Source of the DNA: Flavobacterium sp. | GTDB lineage: Bacteria > Bacteroidota > Bacteroidia > Flavobacteriales > Flavobacteriaceae | Assembly: GCA_010365135.1 (NCBI GenBank) | Contig: JAAFGY010000010.1 | Coordinates: 1-43,443 of the forward strand | Length of the DNA: 43,443 bases | Reading direction: 5' to 3' | Notes under the pieces: model-generated | Seen by the model: only the letters and a program-made list of their open reading frames with translations | Told to the model about the DNA's origin: nothing | Database searches by the model: none | Program-made: the position numbers and the translations under genes | Shown here: positions 31,621 to 39,975 of the stretch, one piece after another | Position numbering within the stretch: position 1 is the stretch's first letter | How the letters are laid out: the number at the start of each line of letters is the position of its first letter

Positions 31621-34600
31621 TTTTTATTAAAATATTCTTGAACTTTTTGATTAAAATTGGAGCGCAAAGGTAAGGATTGTCTATTTAATATTTCTATACT
31701 GTTTAAATAATCCAATAAAGCGGGCGGCAAGGGTTTAGATTGATTCGAAAACTCCTTTTTATTGGTTTCCGATTGGCGTTTGTTTTCTTGTCCTTGTTGC
31801 TGAATTGCCGTGTTTAATTTCAACAATTCTTGTTTTACATTCAAAATTCTTTGCAACGTTTCATTCTTAAAACCTTTGTCTAATAACTGCTTTTCTATCT
31901 GCTTCATTTGTTCCAAAGCATTCTGGCCGCTTCCTCCTATTCCTTGTTTGTTCAATTCGTTTTGTAATGCTTCGCGCAATTGCTTTTGCTCTTTATAAAT
32001 TTCCATAATCGCTTTTGCATCGCCTTCTCCATCTTCACCGTTTTCGCCTTCTGATCCAGATTTTTTGCCCTCTTTTCCTTTTTCGCCTTCTTTTCCATCG
32101 CCTGGTTTTTGACCTTTTTTCATTCCTTCTTTCATCTTTTCGGCCAATCCTTCCTGTTTCTTGATAATATCGGGCAATTGCATTCCTTCACCTTGACCGG
32201 GTTTTGGCTTTCCGGATCCTTCTCCCGACATCGACATTTGCATATTATTTAAAATATCTGCCAAGAAATCTGCTAATTTATTGGAAGAAGAAACAGCATA
32301 TTGTTGGTGCGAAATTCCTTTGGGAATTTGGGCATCAACAAGTGTTTCCAAGGATTTGTCTAAATTATACTGGGTGTTACCAATTTCTTTTGTGATGTTT
32401 TCACCAATTTTTGGATTACGCAACGACATTGCAAACAAACTATCGTCAATGTGTTTGAACTGTAATTTTAAATCCTGTTGAATTTTTAAATTTTTGTTGA
32501 ATGCTGGAGATCCTATTTTATAACTCTTAAACTTGTCCATCAAGTCTTCTTGTGAAAAAGAAAAAGCCAGAAGATTATCAAGAATTTGGCGTAGCATAGC
32601 AATATCTTCCTCTAATTGTTCCATTTCTCCTCCGTCCATACTTTCTTCCATTTTCTGGGACATTTGTTTCATCTTCTTGGCCGCACTTTTTTGCTTTGGT
32701 TTGGCATTTGATTTCTTGTCTTTTTGCAGTTCTTCAGATGCTTTCTTTAAATCCTCATCAATGCTTTTTTGTTGTTCTTTGTCATTTGGAATTTCCAAAG
32801 GTTTTTTGAGCTCCTTGTTTTCTTTGTCCAACTCTTGTAAATCTTCTTGAATCTTGTCAAATTCTTTGTTGATTTCGTCTTGATTTTCTGCGTTGTTTTC
32901 CTTTTCTTTATTTGACAATTCTTCTTGCTTTTCGGAAAGCTTATCGAGTTTGTCTTTTAGTTGTTCTGCTTTTTTCTGTACATAATACTTCTTGGTCAGT
33001 TCTACTAATTGTTCTAAACTTTTGGATTGATTTTTTGCATTTTGTTTGAACTTGTCCATTTTTTCCATCAAGTCTTCTTGCTTGATTTTATCATTCAGTT
33101 CTTTAAGTTCATCTAATAATTTTTTGTTTTTCTCCAAATCTTTGTCTACATTATCCAATCTTTTTTGCAATTCTTCCTTGAATTTGTCTTTTTTATCTGT
33201 TTTTGATTTGTCAAGATTATCTTTCATTTTCTCGGCAAAATCTTTCATCATTTTATCTTGCTGATTTTGACGTTTGATAAAATCATTGATTTTTTGTTGG
33301 TCTTTAAATTCAAGATTATCTTTTTCCTTTCCTGATTTTTGCAGTTTATCCATCTCTGAAATTTGCTTGTCCTGATTTTTTAATGATTTTTCTAAACCAT
33401 TGATACTTTCATTTTGCTGTTGAAAATCCTGATCTTCCTTTTCTTCGTCGGTTGCAATACGATTGGAGAAAACAGAAGACTTCGTGCTTTTGAAATTGTG
33501 AATCGCATCGTTGTCAAAAACCTCAAAATAATATTCATAAGAAACACCTTGATCGACGGGAAGCGAACTTGGAAAAGCAAAAATAAACTGGTCGTTAAGA
33601 TTCGACTTAACTGCAATTGTTCCACGTTTAACCAATTCTGGTTTGTTTTTAGGATAATAAACAACTTGTAGCTTGGACAGTCCATAATCATCCGAGATTT
33701 GTCCTAAAACATAGTTTTTTTCGACTTTTAAACTGTCAGGAGCGTTGTTTACGTTGATGGTTGGAAATTGATCTTTAATTACAGAAATCTGATAATTTAA
33801 TTTTTCATAATTTTTTACTTTGGCATTCGAAGTAAGGATTTGATATTCCGTGCTTTGAGAGATTTGTTTTGATAAAGAAAAATTGTTTTCAGACTTAACA
33901 AAAGAAGCATTCAAAGAAGCGTTTTTCCAAACCACATTTTGAGTTGCCAAAGCATTAATCTTCCAAGTAACGCGAGTACCTTCGGGAATAATGGCGTTTC
34001 CATTTCCTTTTATGATTTCTGGTTTTCTATTCAAATACGACGGGAAATTCAACTGCATTTCAAAGTTGGCAATCGACGGAACGGTAACTACATTCAATTC
34101 ATAATCTGAGGAAGAAACTGCATTTGCCTCCACGTGGAACAAAACATTGGAACTTGGATTTTCTATTGTGTATTGAAACTCTCCGGCTTTAGTAGTTTCC
34201 ATAAAATAACTTTCGTCACCAATGAAAATCATTGCGTTTTCGGGAACTATTTTTCCTTCGGTTTTTATGCGAACAATGAAATCCTTGTTTTGTTCCGTTT
34301 GCAAAGTGCTGTTCAAAACCACGAATTGAAATGGCGCGGGAGGCAAAAACTGCTCTTGAAAATGCACTACCCTATTCAAACTTTGAGAAAGTATTTTACT
34401 ATTTCCCGAAACATAAAAGAAAGCAAAAAACAAAATTGGCAGTATTGCCAAAGGCAAATATTTTCTGTTCGAATTAAAATTAATGGCGTTTCCAAAAGGT
34501 ATTGGCTGCAATGCATTTGCTTTTTGTTCGATGGAAGCCAACAACAATTCGGATTGATTTTCGTCATTCGACAATTGAAGAAAATTAGTCAGTTTGTCGT

Positions 34601-34913
34601 TCACTTCGGCAAAATGATTTCCAATGATGGCAGAAGCTTCGTTGTAATCGATTCCTTTTTGAAGTTTAAACAATTTGAAAATTGGAAACAAGATATATCG
34701 AAACAATAAGAAAATTTCTACTCCAATGAAAAGCCAAAACAAGACCGTTCTTCCCATTGGCTTGAGCCAAAGAAAATATTCCACGAAAAGCGTGAACAAG
34801 AAATACAACAATCCCAAACCGATAAAGAATATTATTCCTCGAATCAGTTCATTGGTGTAAAACTTCTTGATGAAAAGTTCCAGCTTTTGATATATGAAAT
34901 TTGATTGTTCCAA
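31617..34913 (-). CDS. DUF4175 family large membrane protein
   Basis: A 1098-residue protein of the Bacteroidetes DUF4175 type, function unknown. Two closely spaced N-terminal membrane helices (about 23-45 and 52-75: GIIFFIGLGLLYFLFTLFV, TVLFWLFIGVEIFLLF) and a third near 150-170 anchor it. A large periplasmic beta-rich part (about 180-480) follows, with strand blocks such as TWKINALATQNVVWKN and VSYEYYFEVFDNDA. From about 500 to 740 it is an extremely K/E/Q/D-rich coiled coil (many KDK, DKL and EEL segments). Near 915-960 comes a G/K/E low-complexity segment with GKEGEKGKEGKKSG. Overlap with ybeY suggests an operon. Parts of it carry weaker parS-like sequences (33618 and 34126). Confidence 0.85.
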   Translation of the reverse strand: MEQSNFIYQKLELFIKKFYTNELIRGIIFFIGLGLLYFLFTLFVEYFLWLKPMGRTVLFWLFIGVEIFLLFRYILFPIFKLFKLQKGIDYNEASAIIGNHFAEVNDKLTNFLQLSNDENQSELLLASIEQKANALQPIPFGNAINFNSNRKYLPLAILPILFFAFFYVSGNSKILSQSLNRVVHFQEQFLPPAPFQFVVLNSTLQTEQNKDFIVRIKTEGKIVPENAMIFIGDESYFMETTKAGEFQYTIENPSSNVLFHVEANAVSSSDYELNVVTVPSIANFEMQLNFPSYLNRKPEIIKGNGNAIIPEGTRVTWKINALATQNVVWKNASLNASFVKSENNFSLSKQISQSTEYQILTSNAKVKNYEKLNYQISVIKDQFPTINVNNAPDSLKVEKNYVLGQISDDYGLSKLQVVYYPKNKPELVKRGTIAVKSNLNDQFIFAFPSSLPVDQGVSYEYYFEVFDNDAIHNFKSTKSSVFSNRIATDEEKEDQDFQQQNESINGLEKSLKNQDKQISEMDKLQKSGKEKDNLEFKDQQKINDFIKRQNQQDKMMKDFAEKMKDNLDKSKTDKKDKFKEELQKRLDNVDKDLEKNKKLLDELKELNDKIKQEDLMEKMDKFKQNAKNQSKSLEQLVELTKKYYVQKKAEQLKDKLDKLSEKQEELSNKEKENNAENQDEINKEFDKIQEDLQELDKENKELKKPLEIPNDKEQQKSIDEDLKKASEELQKDKKSNAKPKQKSAAKKMKQMSQKMEESMDGGEMEQLEEDIAMLRQILDNLLAFSFSQEDLMDKFKSYKIGSPAFNKNLKIQQDLKLQFKHIDDSLFAMSLRNPKIGENITKEIGNTQYNLDKSLETLVDAQIPKGISHQQYAVSSSNKLADFLADILNNMQMSMSGEGSGKPKPGQGEGMQLPDIIKKQEGLAEKMKEGMKKGQKPGDGKEGEKGKEGKKSGSEGENGEDGEGDAKAIMEIYKEQKQLREALQNELNKQGIGGSGQNALEQMKQIEKQLLDKGFKNETLQRILNVKQELLKLNTAIQQQGQENKRQSETNKKEFSNQSKPLPPALLDYLNSIEILNRQSLPLRSNFNQKVQEYFNKK

Positions 34914-35054
34914 AATTTATAACGCTTATTTATAACCGCTAAAAGTAACCATTTTTCAATTCTGTCACTGTTAAAAATATAATAAACGAGTGAATGGCTG
35001 AAAAAACGAAAATTATTCTCTTTTTCAAGTTTCTCATTTCACTAATTGAAATCG

Positions 35055-35062
35055 TATATTTG
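35055..35062 (+). promoter_or_regulatory. -7 box (TATATTTG) of gltX
   Basis: Perfect TAnnTTTG 17 bp upstream of the gltX ATG; no convincing -33 element. Confidence 0.6.
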
Positions 35063-35079
35063 CACCAAAATTAATAAAA

Positions 35080-36903
35080 ATGTCGAAACAAGTTCGGGTG
35101 CGTTTTGCACCAAGTCCAACGGGACCTTTACATATTGGCGGTGTTCGTACTGCGCTATTCAATTATTTGTTTGCCAAAAAAAACAAGGGTGTTTTCTTTC
35201 TTAGAATTGAGGACACGGATCAAAATCGTTTTGTTCACGGTGCTGAAGAATATATTATGGAAGCCTTAGAATGGTTGGGAATTTCACCGGATGAAACCAT
35301 TGGGAAAAATGAAAAATTTGGTCCTTACAAACAATCCGAAAGGAAACATTTGTACAAGCAATATGCCGATGAATTAATCGATTCTGGAAATGCATATTAT
35401 GCTTTTGACACTGCCGAAGCTTTGGATTTCCATAGAAAACAACACGAAGAACAAGGAAAAACGTTTATTTACAACCATCACAATCGCGAGAAATTAGATA
35501 CTTCTTTGGTAATTTCAGCTGGAGAAACGGCTAAGAGAATTGCAGCTGGAGAAGATTTTGTAATTCGTTTTAAAACACCTGTAAACGAAACTTTGGTTTT
35601 GCAAGACATCATTCGTGGTGAAGTAAAATTCGAAACTAATCTTTTAGATGACAAAGTTTTATTCAAAAGCGATGGAATGCCAACCTATCATTTGGCTAAT
35701 ATTGTAGATGATCATTTAATGGAAACTTCGCACGTAATTCGAGGCGAAGAATGGTTACCATCAATGCCGTTGCACGTTTTATTGTACAGAGCATTTGGTT
35801 GGGAAGCCCCGGAATTTGCACATTTGCCTTTGATTATGAAACCTATTGGAAACGGGAAATTATCCAAACGTGATGGTGATAAAATGGGATTTCCTGTATT
35901 TCCATTAGATTGGAAAACGGCTGAAGGTATTTCGTCAGGTTATAGAGAAAAAGGATTTTTCCCGGAAGCTGTAATCAACTTTTTAGCTTTATTAGGATGG
36001 AATGACGGAACAGAACAAGAAATATTTTCACTCGAAGAATTAGTGGAGAAATTTGATTTGAGCAGAGTTCACAAAGCAGGAGCCAAATTTGATCCAGAAA
36101 AAAACAAATGGTTCAATCATCAGTATTTACAAAAACAAAGTGATGAAAGTTTGGCAAAACAATTTGTAAATTATATTCCACTTAAGGATTTAACGAAAAA
36201 ACTCCAAAAAACAGGAAATGAAAAAAATCATTTAATTGATGAATTAAATATTATTATGGGTGATTTAGGTAAACAACTTCAGAAAATAGGAAAAGAAAAT
36301 GCCCAAGTAATTAGTAACTTAAATATTCCTATGAATGATTTAGGCAAACAGCTTCAAAAAATAGGAAAAGAAAACGCCCAAGCAATTAGTAATTTAAATA
36401 TTTCTATGAATGATTTAGGAAAACAACTTCAAGAAATAGGAAAAGAAAACACCCAAGAAATTAGCAATTTAAGTGCTACAATGCTGGATTTAGGTAAGCA
36501 GCTTCAAAATTCATTGAAAGATTTAAATATTAATAAAACAATCTCATTAATAAAAGAACGTGCAGATTTTGTTTCTGATTTTTGGGAATTGAGTGATTTC
36601 TTTTTTCAAGCACCAACAGCTTATGACGAAAAAGCAAAGAAAAATTGGAAAGAAGAAACTCCATCTTTAATGCAAGAATTGATTTCGGTTCTTGGAGAAA
36701 TAACCGATTTTACTTCCTTGAATATCGAAACAATCGTAAAAGATTGGATGACGAAAAACGAAATTGGAATGGGAAAAGTAATGCAACCTTTCCGTTTAAG
36801 CTTAGTTGGCGCTTTGAAAGGACCACATTTATTTGACATCGTCGAACTCATTGGAAAAGAAGAAACGATTGCTAGAATAAACAAAGCTATCGTTAGTCTT
36901 TAA
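35080..36903 (+). CDS. gltX: Glutamyl-tRNA synthetase with internal repeat insertion
   Basis: Class I synthetase charging tRNA-Glu. The catalytic part (1-330) is normal: FAPSPTGPLHIGGVRTALF (HIGH region), FLRIEDTDQNRF, HLANIVDDHLMETSHVIRGEEW and the KMSKS-type loop KLSKRDGDKMG. The protein is 607 residues, about 100 more than the usual size near 500. The excess lies in the anticodon-binding half, residues about 370-487, where four 25-residue units of the type DLGKQLQKIGKEN are arrayed. After them normal sequence resumes (ISLIKERADFVSDFWELSDF, FQAPTAYDEKA, and GKVMQPFRLSLVGALKGP near the end). The frame is intact throughout, so it should be functional. A terminator follows. Confidence 0.96.
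   Translation: MSKQVRVRFAPSPTGPLHIGGVRTALFNYLFAKKNKGVFFLRIEDTDQNRFVHGAEEYIMEALEWLGISPDETIGKNEKFGPYKQSERKHLYKQYADELIDSGNAYYAFDTAEALDFHRKQHEEQGKTFIYNHHNREKLDTSLVISAGETAKRIAAGEDFVIRFKTPVNETLVLQDIIRGEVKFETNLLDDKVLFKSDGMPTYHLANIVDDHLMETSHVIRGEEWLPSMPLHVLLYRAFGWEAPEFAHLPLIMKPIGNGKLSKRDGDKMGFPVFPLDWKTAEGISSGYREKGFFPEAVINFLALLGWNDGTEQEIFSLEELVEKFDLSRVHKAGAKFDPEKNKWFNHQYLQKQSDESLAKQFVNYIPLKDLTKKLQKTGNEKNHLIDELNIIMGDLGKQLQKIGKENAQVISNLNIPMNDLGKQLQKIGKENAQAISNLNISMNDLGKQLQEIGKENTQEISNLSATMLDLGKQLQNSLKDLNINKTISLIKERADFVSDFWELSDFFFQAPTAYDEKAKKNWKEETPSLMQELISVLGEITDFTSLNIETIVKDWMTKNEIGMGKVMQPFRLSLVGALKGPHLFDIVELIGKEETIARINKAIVSL
36187..36540 (+). repeat. 75-bp (25-residue) tandem repeats inside gltX
   Basis: Units start at 36187 (diverged), 36262, 36337, 36412 and 36487 (partial). 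Units 2 and 3 differ at 7 of 75 bases, five of them synonymous. Each encodes D-L-G-K-Q-L-Q-K-I-G-K-E-N-A-Q-x-I-S-N-L-N-I-x-M-N, with hydrophobic residues spaced as in an amphipathic helix. 25 residues equals 11+7+7, compatible with a coiled coil. Confidence 0.92.
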
Positions 36904-36920
36904 AAAGTATCAATATAAAA

Positions 36921-36954
36921 AAAAGCACAAATTCAATAAAGGATTTGTGCTTTT
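36921..36954. terminator. Terminator between gltX and the outer-membrane protein gene
   Basis: AAAAGCACAAAT and its exact complement form a 12-bp stem with a 10-nt loop. A on one side and T on the other make it usable from both convergent genes. Confidence 0.85.
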
Positions 36955-36978
36955 TGCTTTTTTATAAAGAACTGTTTT

Positions 36979-37617
36979 CTACAAATAAATAATCAAATTA
37001 CCGTTCAATATTCCTGGATTCCCTTTGAAACTAACACCCAAATTTTGGCTGTTTAAATTTCCAAGCATATTATTTACGCCATATTGATAAGAAACATTCA
37101 AGCGAACGTGTCTTACCCCTGCTGTAATTCCTACTACTGGATAAAAATTGAATTTAGAAATATCTACAATGTCTTTGGCCAATAAGGTAGTTCCAGAAAT
37201 AATATTGGTTTCTTTACCTTTTTCGACATTTAATTTTCCGTTGATTTGAATTAAAGGACCCATTTCTATACTCAAATGATTTTCGACAATTTTATAGCTC
37301 AACATTAAAGATATTTGGGCGGACGAAACTTTATAATTGGTGTCTTCTGCTGTAAATCCACTATTTGTTGCCACTGAAAAATTATTTTCGCTGAACTGCA
37401 TCGCGTAAACCACATCCCAATTGTCATAGTAATTTCCTCGCATCGAAAGTCCTGCGTTCCATCCTGTTTCAGGTTTTGTCTCGAAATTATTGGTATTTAA
37501 TGTAAATTGATTAACACCAAAACTAATCCCAATTCGGTTGGAATCCCTATACTCGTATTGTGCAAAGCAAAACATAGTAATTAGAGAAAAAACAGATGTA
37601 AGAAATATCTTTTTCAT
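36979..37617 (-). CDS. Outer-membrane beta-barrel protein (PorT-like size class)
   Basis: A 212-residue protein with a clear signal peptide (KIFLTSVFSLITMFCFAQ) followed by alternating hydrophobic strands with G/N/Y turns: RIGISFGVNQFTLN, GWNAGLSMRGNYYDNWDVVYAM, SAQISLMLSYKIVENHLSIEMGP split by turns, and VVGITAGVRHVRLNVSYQYG. It has the length and strand count (about eight) of the small flavobacterial barrels annotated as porin- or PorT-like. The C-terminus ends in L rather than F, and the specific function is unknown. It is convergent with gltX and divergent from the SPFH gene. Confidence 0.82.
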   Translation of the reverse strand: MKKIFLTSVFSLITMFCFAQYEYRDSNRIGISFGVNQFTLNTNNFETKPETGWNAGLSMRGNYYDNWDVVYAMQFSENNFSVATNSGFTAEDTNYKVSSAQISLMLSYKIVENHLSIEMGPLIQINGKLNVEKGKETNIISGTTLLAKDIVDISKFNFYPVVGITAGVRHVRLNVSYQYGVNNMLGNLNSQNLGVSFKGNPGILNGNLIIYL

Positions 37618-37695
37618 AAAATTTAATTATACTAAGACAAACCTAAAGATTTTTTGTAATTTAACAGTGATTTTTTTAACTTAAATTATATTTTT

Positions 37696-38679
37696 ATGAA
37701 CCCTGTATTAATTGTTTTTCTTGTATTTGGATTATTTATTTTTCTGTCTGCTTTTTTTACTGTCAAACAACAAAGCTCTGTAATTATTGAGCGTTTTGGC
37801 AAATTCCTGAGCGTGAGAAATTCTGGTTTGCAACTCAAAATTCCTTTGATTGACAGAATTGCTGGTCGTGTAAATCTTAGAATCCAACAATTGGATGTTA
37901 TGATTGAAACTAAAACCAAAGACAACGTTTTTATTAAAATGAAAGTTTCTGTCCAGTTCAAAGTGATTCAAAATCACGTTTACGAAGCTTTTTACAAATT
38001 AGAATATCCTCACGATCAGATTACGGCTTATGTATTTGACGTAGTTCGTGCCGAAGTTCCTAAATTGATTTTAGATGATGTCTTCGAGAGAAAAGATGAT
38101 ATTGCCATTGGTGTAAAACGCGAATTAAACGAAGCGATGATGACTTATGGTTACGATATTATCAACACCTTGGTTACCGATATCGACCCTGATATTCAAG
38201 TAAAAAATGCGATGAACCGGATTAATGCTGCCGATAGAGAAAAAACTGCGGCAATGTTCGAATCGGAAGCGCAAAGAATTAGAATTGTGGCCAAAGCCAA
38301 AGCCGAAGCCGAAAGTAAAAAATTGCAAGGTCAAGGTATCGCAGATCAACGTCGAGAAATTGCTCGCGGATTGGTAGAAAGTGTAGAAGTTTTGAATAAC
38401 GTTGGAATTAATTCGCAAGAAGCATCGGCATTGATTGTGATCACACAACATTATGATACTTTACAAGCCATTGGCGCAGACACGAATTCTAATTTGATTT
38501 TGTTACCCAACTCTCCGCAGGCCGCAAGCGATATGCTAAACTGTATGGTTACTAGTTTTACCGCTTCTAATATTATTGGGGAACAAATGAAAAAACAACC
38601 CAAAAGAGTGAAAAAACAAGATAATACCGCTATTGATTACAATCCGTCTGATACTTCAAGTCCCGTTGAACCGGCATAA
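37696..38679 (+). CDS. SPFH/band 7 membrane protein (stomatin/QmcA-like)
   Basis: A 327-residue SPFH-domain protein. An N-terminal membrane helix (residues 3-22: PVLIVFLVFGLFIFLSAFF) leads into the band 7 domain (about 25-190: QQSSVIIERFGKFLSVRNSG, IPLIDRIAGRVNLRIQQLDV, VTDIDPDIQVKNAMNRINAA). A coiled coil with A/E/K repeats follows (REKTAAMFESEAQRIRIV, AKAKAEAESKK). The late segment SALIVITQHYDTLQAIG is typical of the QmcA/stomatin group. The last 40 residues are charged and disordered. Such proteins form oligomeric membrane microdomain scaffolds, often regulating FtsH or NfeD-type proteases, neither of which is adjacent here. Confidence 0.93.
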   Translation: MNPVLIVFLVFGLFIFLSAFFTVKQQSSVIIERFGKFLSVRNSGLQLKIPLIDRIAGRVNLRIQQLDVMIETKTKDNVFIKMKVSVQFKVIQNHVYEAFYKLEYPHDQITAYVFDVVRAEVPKLILDDVFERKDDIAIGVKRELNEAMMTYGYDIINTLVTDIDPDIQVKNAMNRINAADREKTAAMFESEAQRIRIVAKAKAEAESKKLQGQGIADQRREIARGLVESVEVLNNVGINSQEASALIVITQHYDTLQAIGADTNSNLILLPNSPQAASDMLNCMVTSFTASNIIGEQMKKQPKRVKKQDNTAIDYNPSDTSSPVEPA

Positions 38680-38701
38680 GAATAAAGGATTCTTATATAA
38701 A

Positions 38702-38723
38702 AAAGAGGCTTAATTGCCTCTTT
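38702..38723. terminator. Terminator shared by the SPFH gene and the convergent DUF6327 gene
   Basis: AAAGAGGC and GCCTCTTT form an 8-bp stem with a 6-nt loop and a T-rich tail on the plus strand. It overlaps the last codons of the minus-strand gene. Confidence 0.8.
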
Positions 38724-38964
38724 TTCTTTTTGTTAACCAACTAATGAGAATTGGAATTGCTATGTTGACTATCGTTCCAGAATAGTGGGATAAAATCGAT
38801 TTATAATCTCCAATAAATCCTTTTATTAAATTTATTGGCATCACACTTTCTTTTGTCTTTTGAACGTCTAAAACTATCCGTTTAAGATTTAATGCTCTTT
38901 CCACTTTCAAAATTTCTAGTTCCAACTCTATTTGAGCATAAGATGAATATTTTTTTGTTCTCAT
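38710..38964 (-). CDS. DUF6327-like small protein
   Basis: An 84-residue protein beginning MRTKKYSSYAQIELELEILK, a start I associate with a small flavobacterial family (DUF6327). The N-terminal half is a charged helix, while the C-terminal part (GTIVNIAIPILISWL) is a likely membrane-associated helix ending in basic residues (TKRKRGN). It is the last gene of a three-gene minus-strand operon behind the YtxH and holin-like genes, 2 bp after the latter. Function unknown; the group is thought to be an envelope or stress unit. Confidence 0.75.
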   Translation of the reverse strand: MRTKKYSSYAQIELELEILKVERALNLKRIVLDVQKTKESVMPINLIKGFIGDYKSILSHYSGTIVNIAIPILISWLTKRKRGN

Positions 38965-38966
38965 AC

Positions 38967-39317
38967 TTATTCATTAAAAAAGATTTCTGAAAATTTCTGC
39001 AAAATTGAACCTTCAACCATTTTGTCTTTTATTAAAAACAAAAGTCCGGTAATTACTAAATATATTCCACCTACAATTAAAAATCCCAATGCTGAACTAT
39101 CCAAAACTTTTCCGATTGCAAAAGCACCTGCAACCGAACAAAATAACAAAACCATCATTAATGCTAATGCAATTAATGCAAACTTCAACATCATTGTGGT
39201 CGATTTCATTGCCACTTTAAAACCCCATAATTTATAATAAGCTAAGCTGTTTTCGATATAAGCCTGCGCTTGTTTTTGAATGTCTTCGGTATGTTCTTTT
39301 AGTTCTTCGAAAGCCAT
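38967..39317 (-). CDS. Phage-holin-family-like two-helix membrane protein
   Basis: A 116-residue protein with an amphipathic N-terminus (FEELKEHTEDIQKQAQAYIE) and two or three membrane segments (about 43-67, LKFALIALALMMVLLFCSVAG, and 77-97, LGFLIVGGIYLVITGLLFLI). It ends in a charged tail. This pattern is that of the chromosomal phage-holin-like family (DUF1469-type), which is not itself a sign of a prophage. It sits between the YtxH and DUF6327 genes with gaps of 20 and 2 bp, so is cotranscribed with them. Confidence 0.8.
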   Translation of the reverse strand: MAFEELKEHTEDIQKQAQAYIENSLAYYKLWGFKVAMKSTTMMLKFALIALALMMVLLFCSVAGAFAIGKVLDSSALGFLIVGGIYLVITGLLFLIKDKMVEGSILQKFSEIFFNE

Positions 39318-39337
39318 AAATATATTGTTTGAGAAAT

Positions 39338-39691
39338 TTAACTTTCTTGATTAGTTAATTGTTTTTTTTGAAGTTCGGCATTTTTCTCTTTCAAATCGGC
39401 CAACTTAGTTTCCAAGAAAGATATAACATCTTCCGTTTTATAACTCATATTAGAAACCATTTCTTCGTATGTTTCTTCTATATCGTGTTTTGATCCTTCA
39501 AACTTTTTTACCAATTGATGTGTGACGTCTTCAAATTTGTGTTTTAAATTATCTTTCACATCATCAAAACCATCTTTAATTTTTTCTCTGGTTGTTGAAC
39601 CTTTCTCTGGAGCAAATAAAATTCCTAGTCCTGCCCCAATTGCTGCACCTAATAAAAGTGCCAATACTGAATTACCTGCGCTATTTGACAT
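39338..39691 (-). CDS. YtxH domain-containing protein
   Basis: A 117-residue small protein. The N-terminal YtxH segment is clear: SVLALLLGAAIGAGLGILFA, then PEKGSTTREKIKDG. A single glycine-rich membrane helix is followed by a long charged helix (about 35-115) with coiled-coil character. YtxH proteins are general-stress proteins of unknown activity in Bacillus and are common in Bacteroidetes together with holin-like neighbours. It is the first gene of the operon with the holin-like and DUF6327 genes. Confidence 0.88.
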   Translation of the reverse strand: MSNSAGNSVLALLLGAAIGAGLGILFAPEKGSTTREKIKDGFDDVKDNLKHKFEDVTHQLVKKFEGSKHDIEETYEEMVSNMSYKTEDVISFLETKLADLKEKNAELQKKQLTNQES

Positions 39692-39945
39692 AATTTTTAG
39701 AATTAAAATTAATACTGTTCTAAATATACAAATTTTATTAACACTAGGTTGTTAATAAGGCGTTAAAATGAATTGATTCCTATTCAAAACTCAAATAGAC
39801 CGTCCTGCTATTAAAAACTATTCATTAATGACAAAACACTTGTAAAACTTGAAAAAGAACCTTAAAATCAATTTATGAAAGCCGTTTTTGATTGTTAAAA
39901 TTGATTTAAATTTCAAAAGCAATCACAAAAACAAATGATAAAAAA

Positions 39946-39966
39946 AAGCGCTCCTAAAAAGCGCTT
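39946..39966 (-). terminator. glnS terminator
   Basis: AAGCGCT and AGCGCTT form a 7-bp stem with a 7-nt loop; on the minus strand it runs into T5 and more, 10 bp after the glnS stop. The rest of the 284-bp gap (39692-39945) holds nothing I recognise. Confidence 0.85.
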
Positions 39967-39975
39967 ATACTATTT

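Noticed and set aside
34134-34709. 191-codon plus-strand ORF
   Set aside because: Antisense to the well-supported DUF4175 gene; composition is what the reverse strand of such a sequence gives, and no family features are seen.
36187-36540. CRISPR array or intein in gltX
   Set aside because: Repeats are contiguous, in frame, and without spacers; no splicing motifs or endonuclease domain are present.
38967-39317. Prophage remnant from the holin-like gene
   Set aside because: The family is a common chromosomal one and sits in a YtxH/DUF6327 operon; no other phage gene is nearby.
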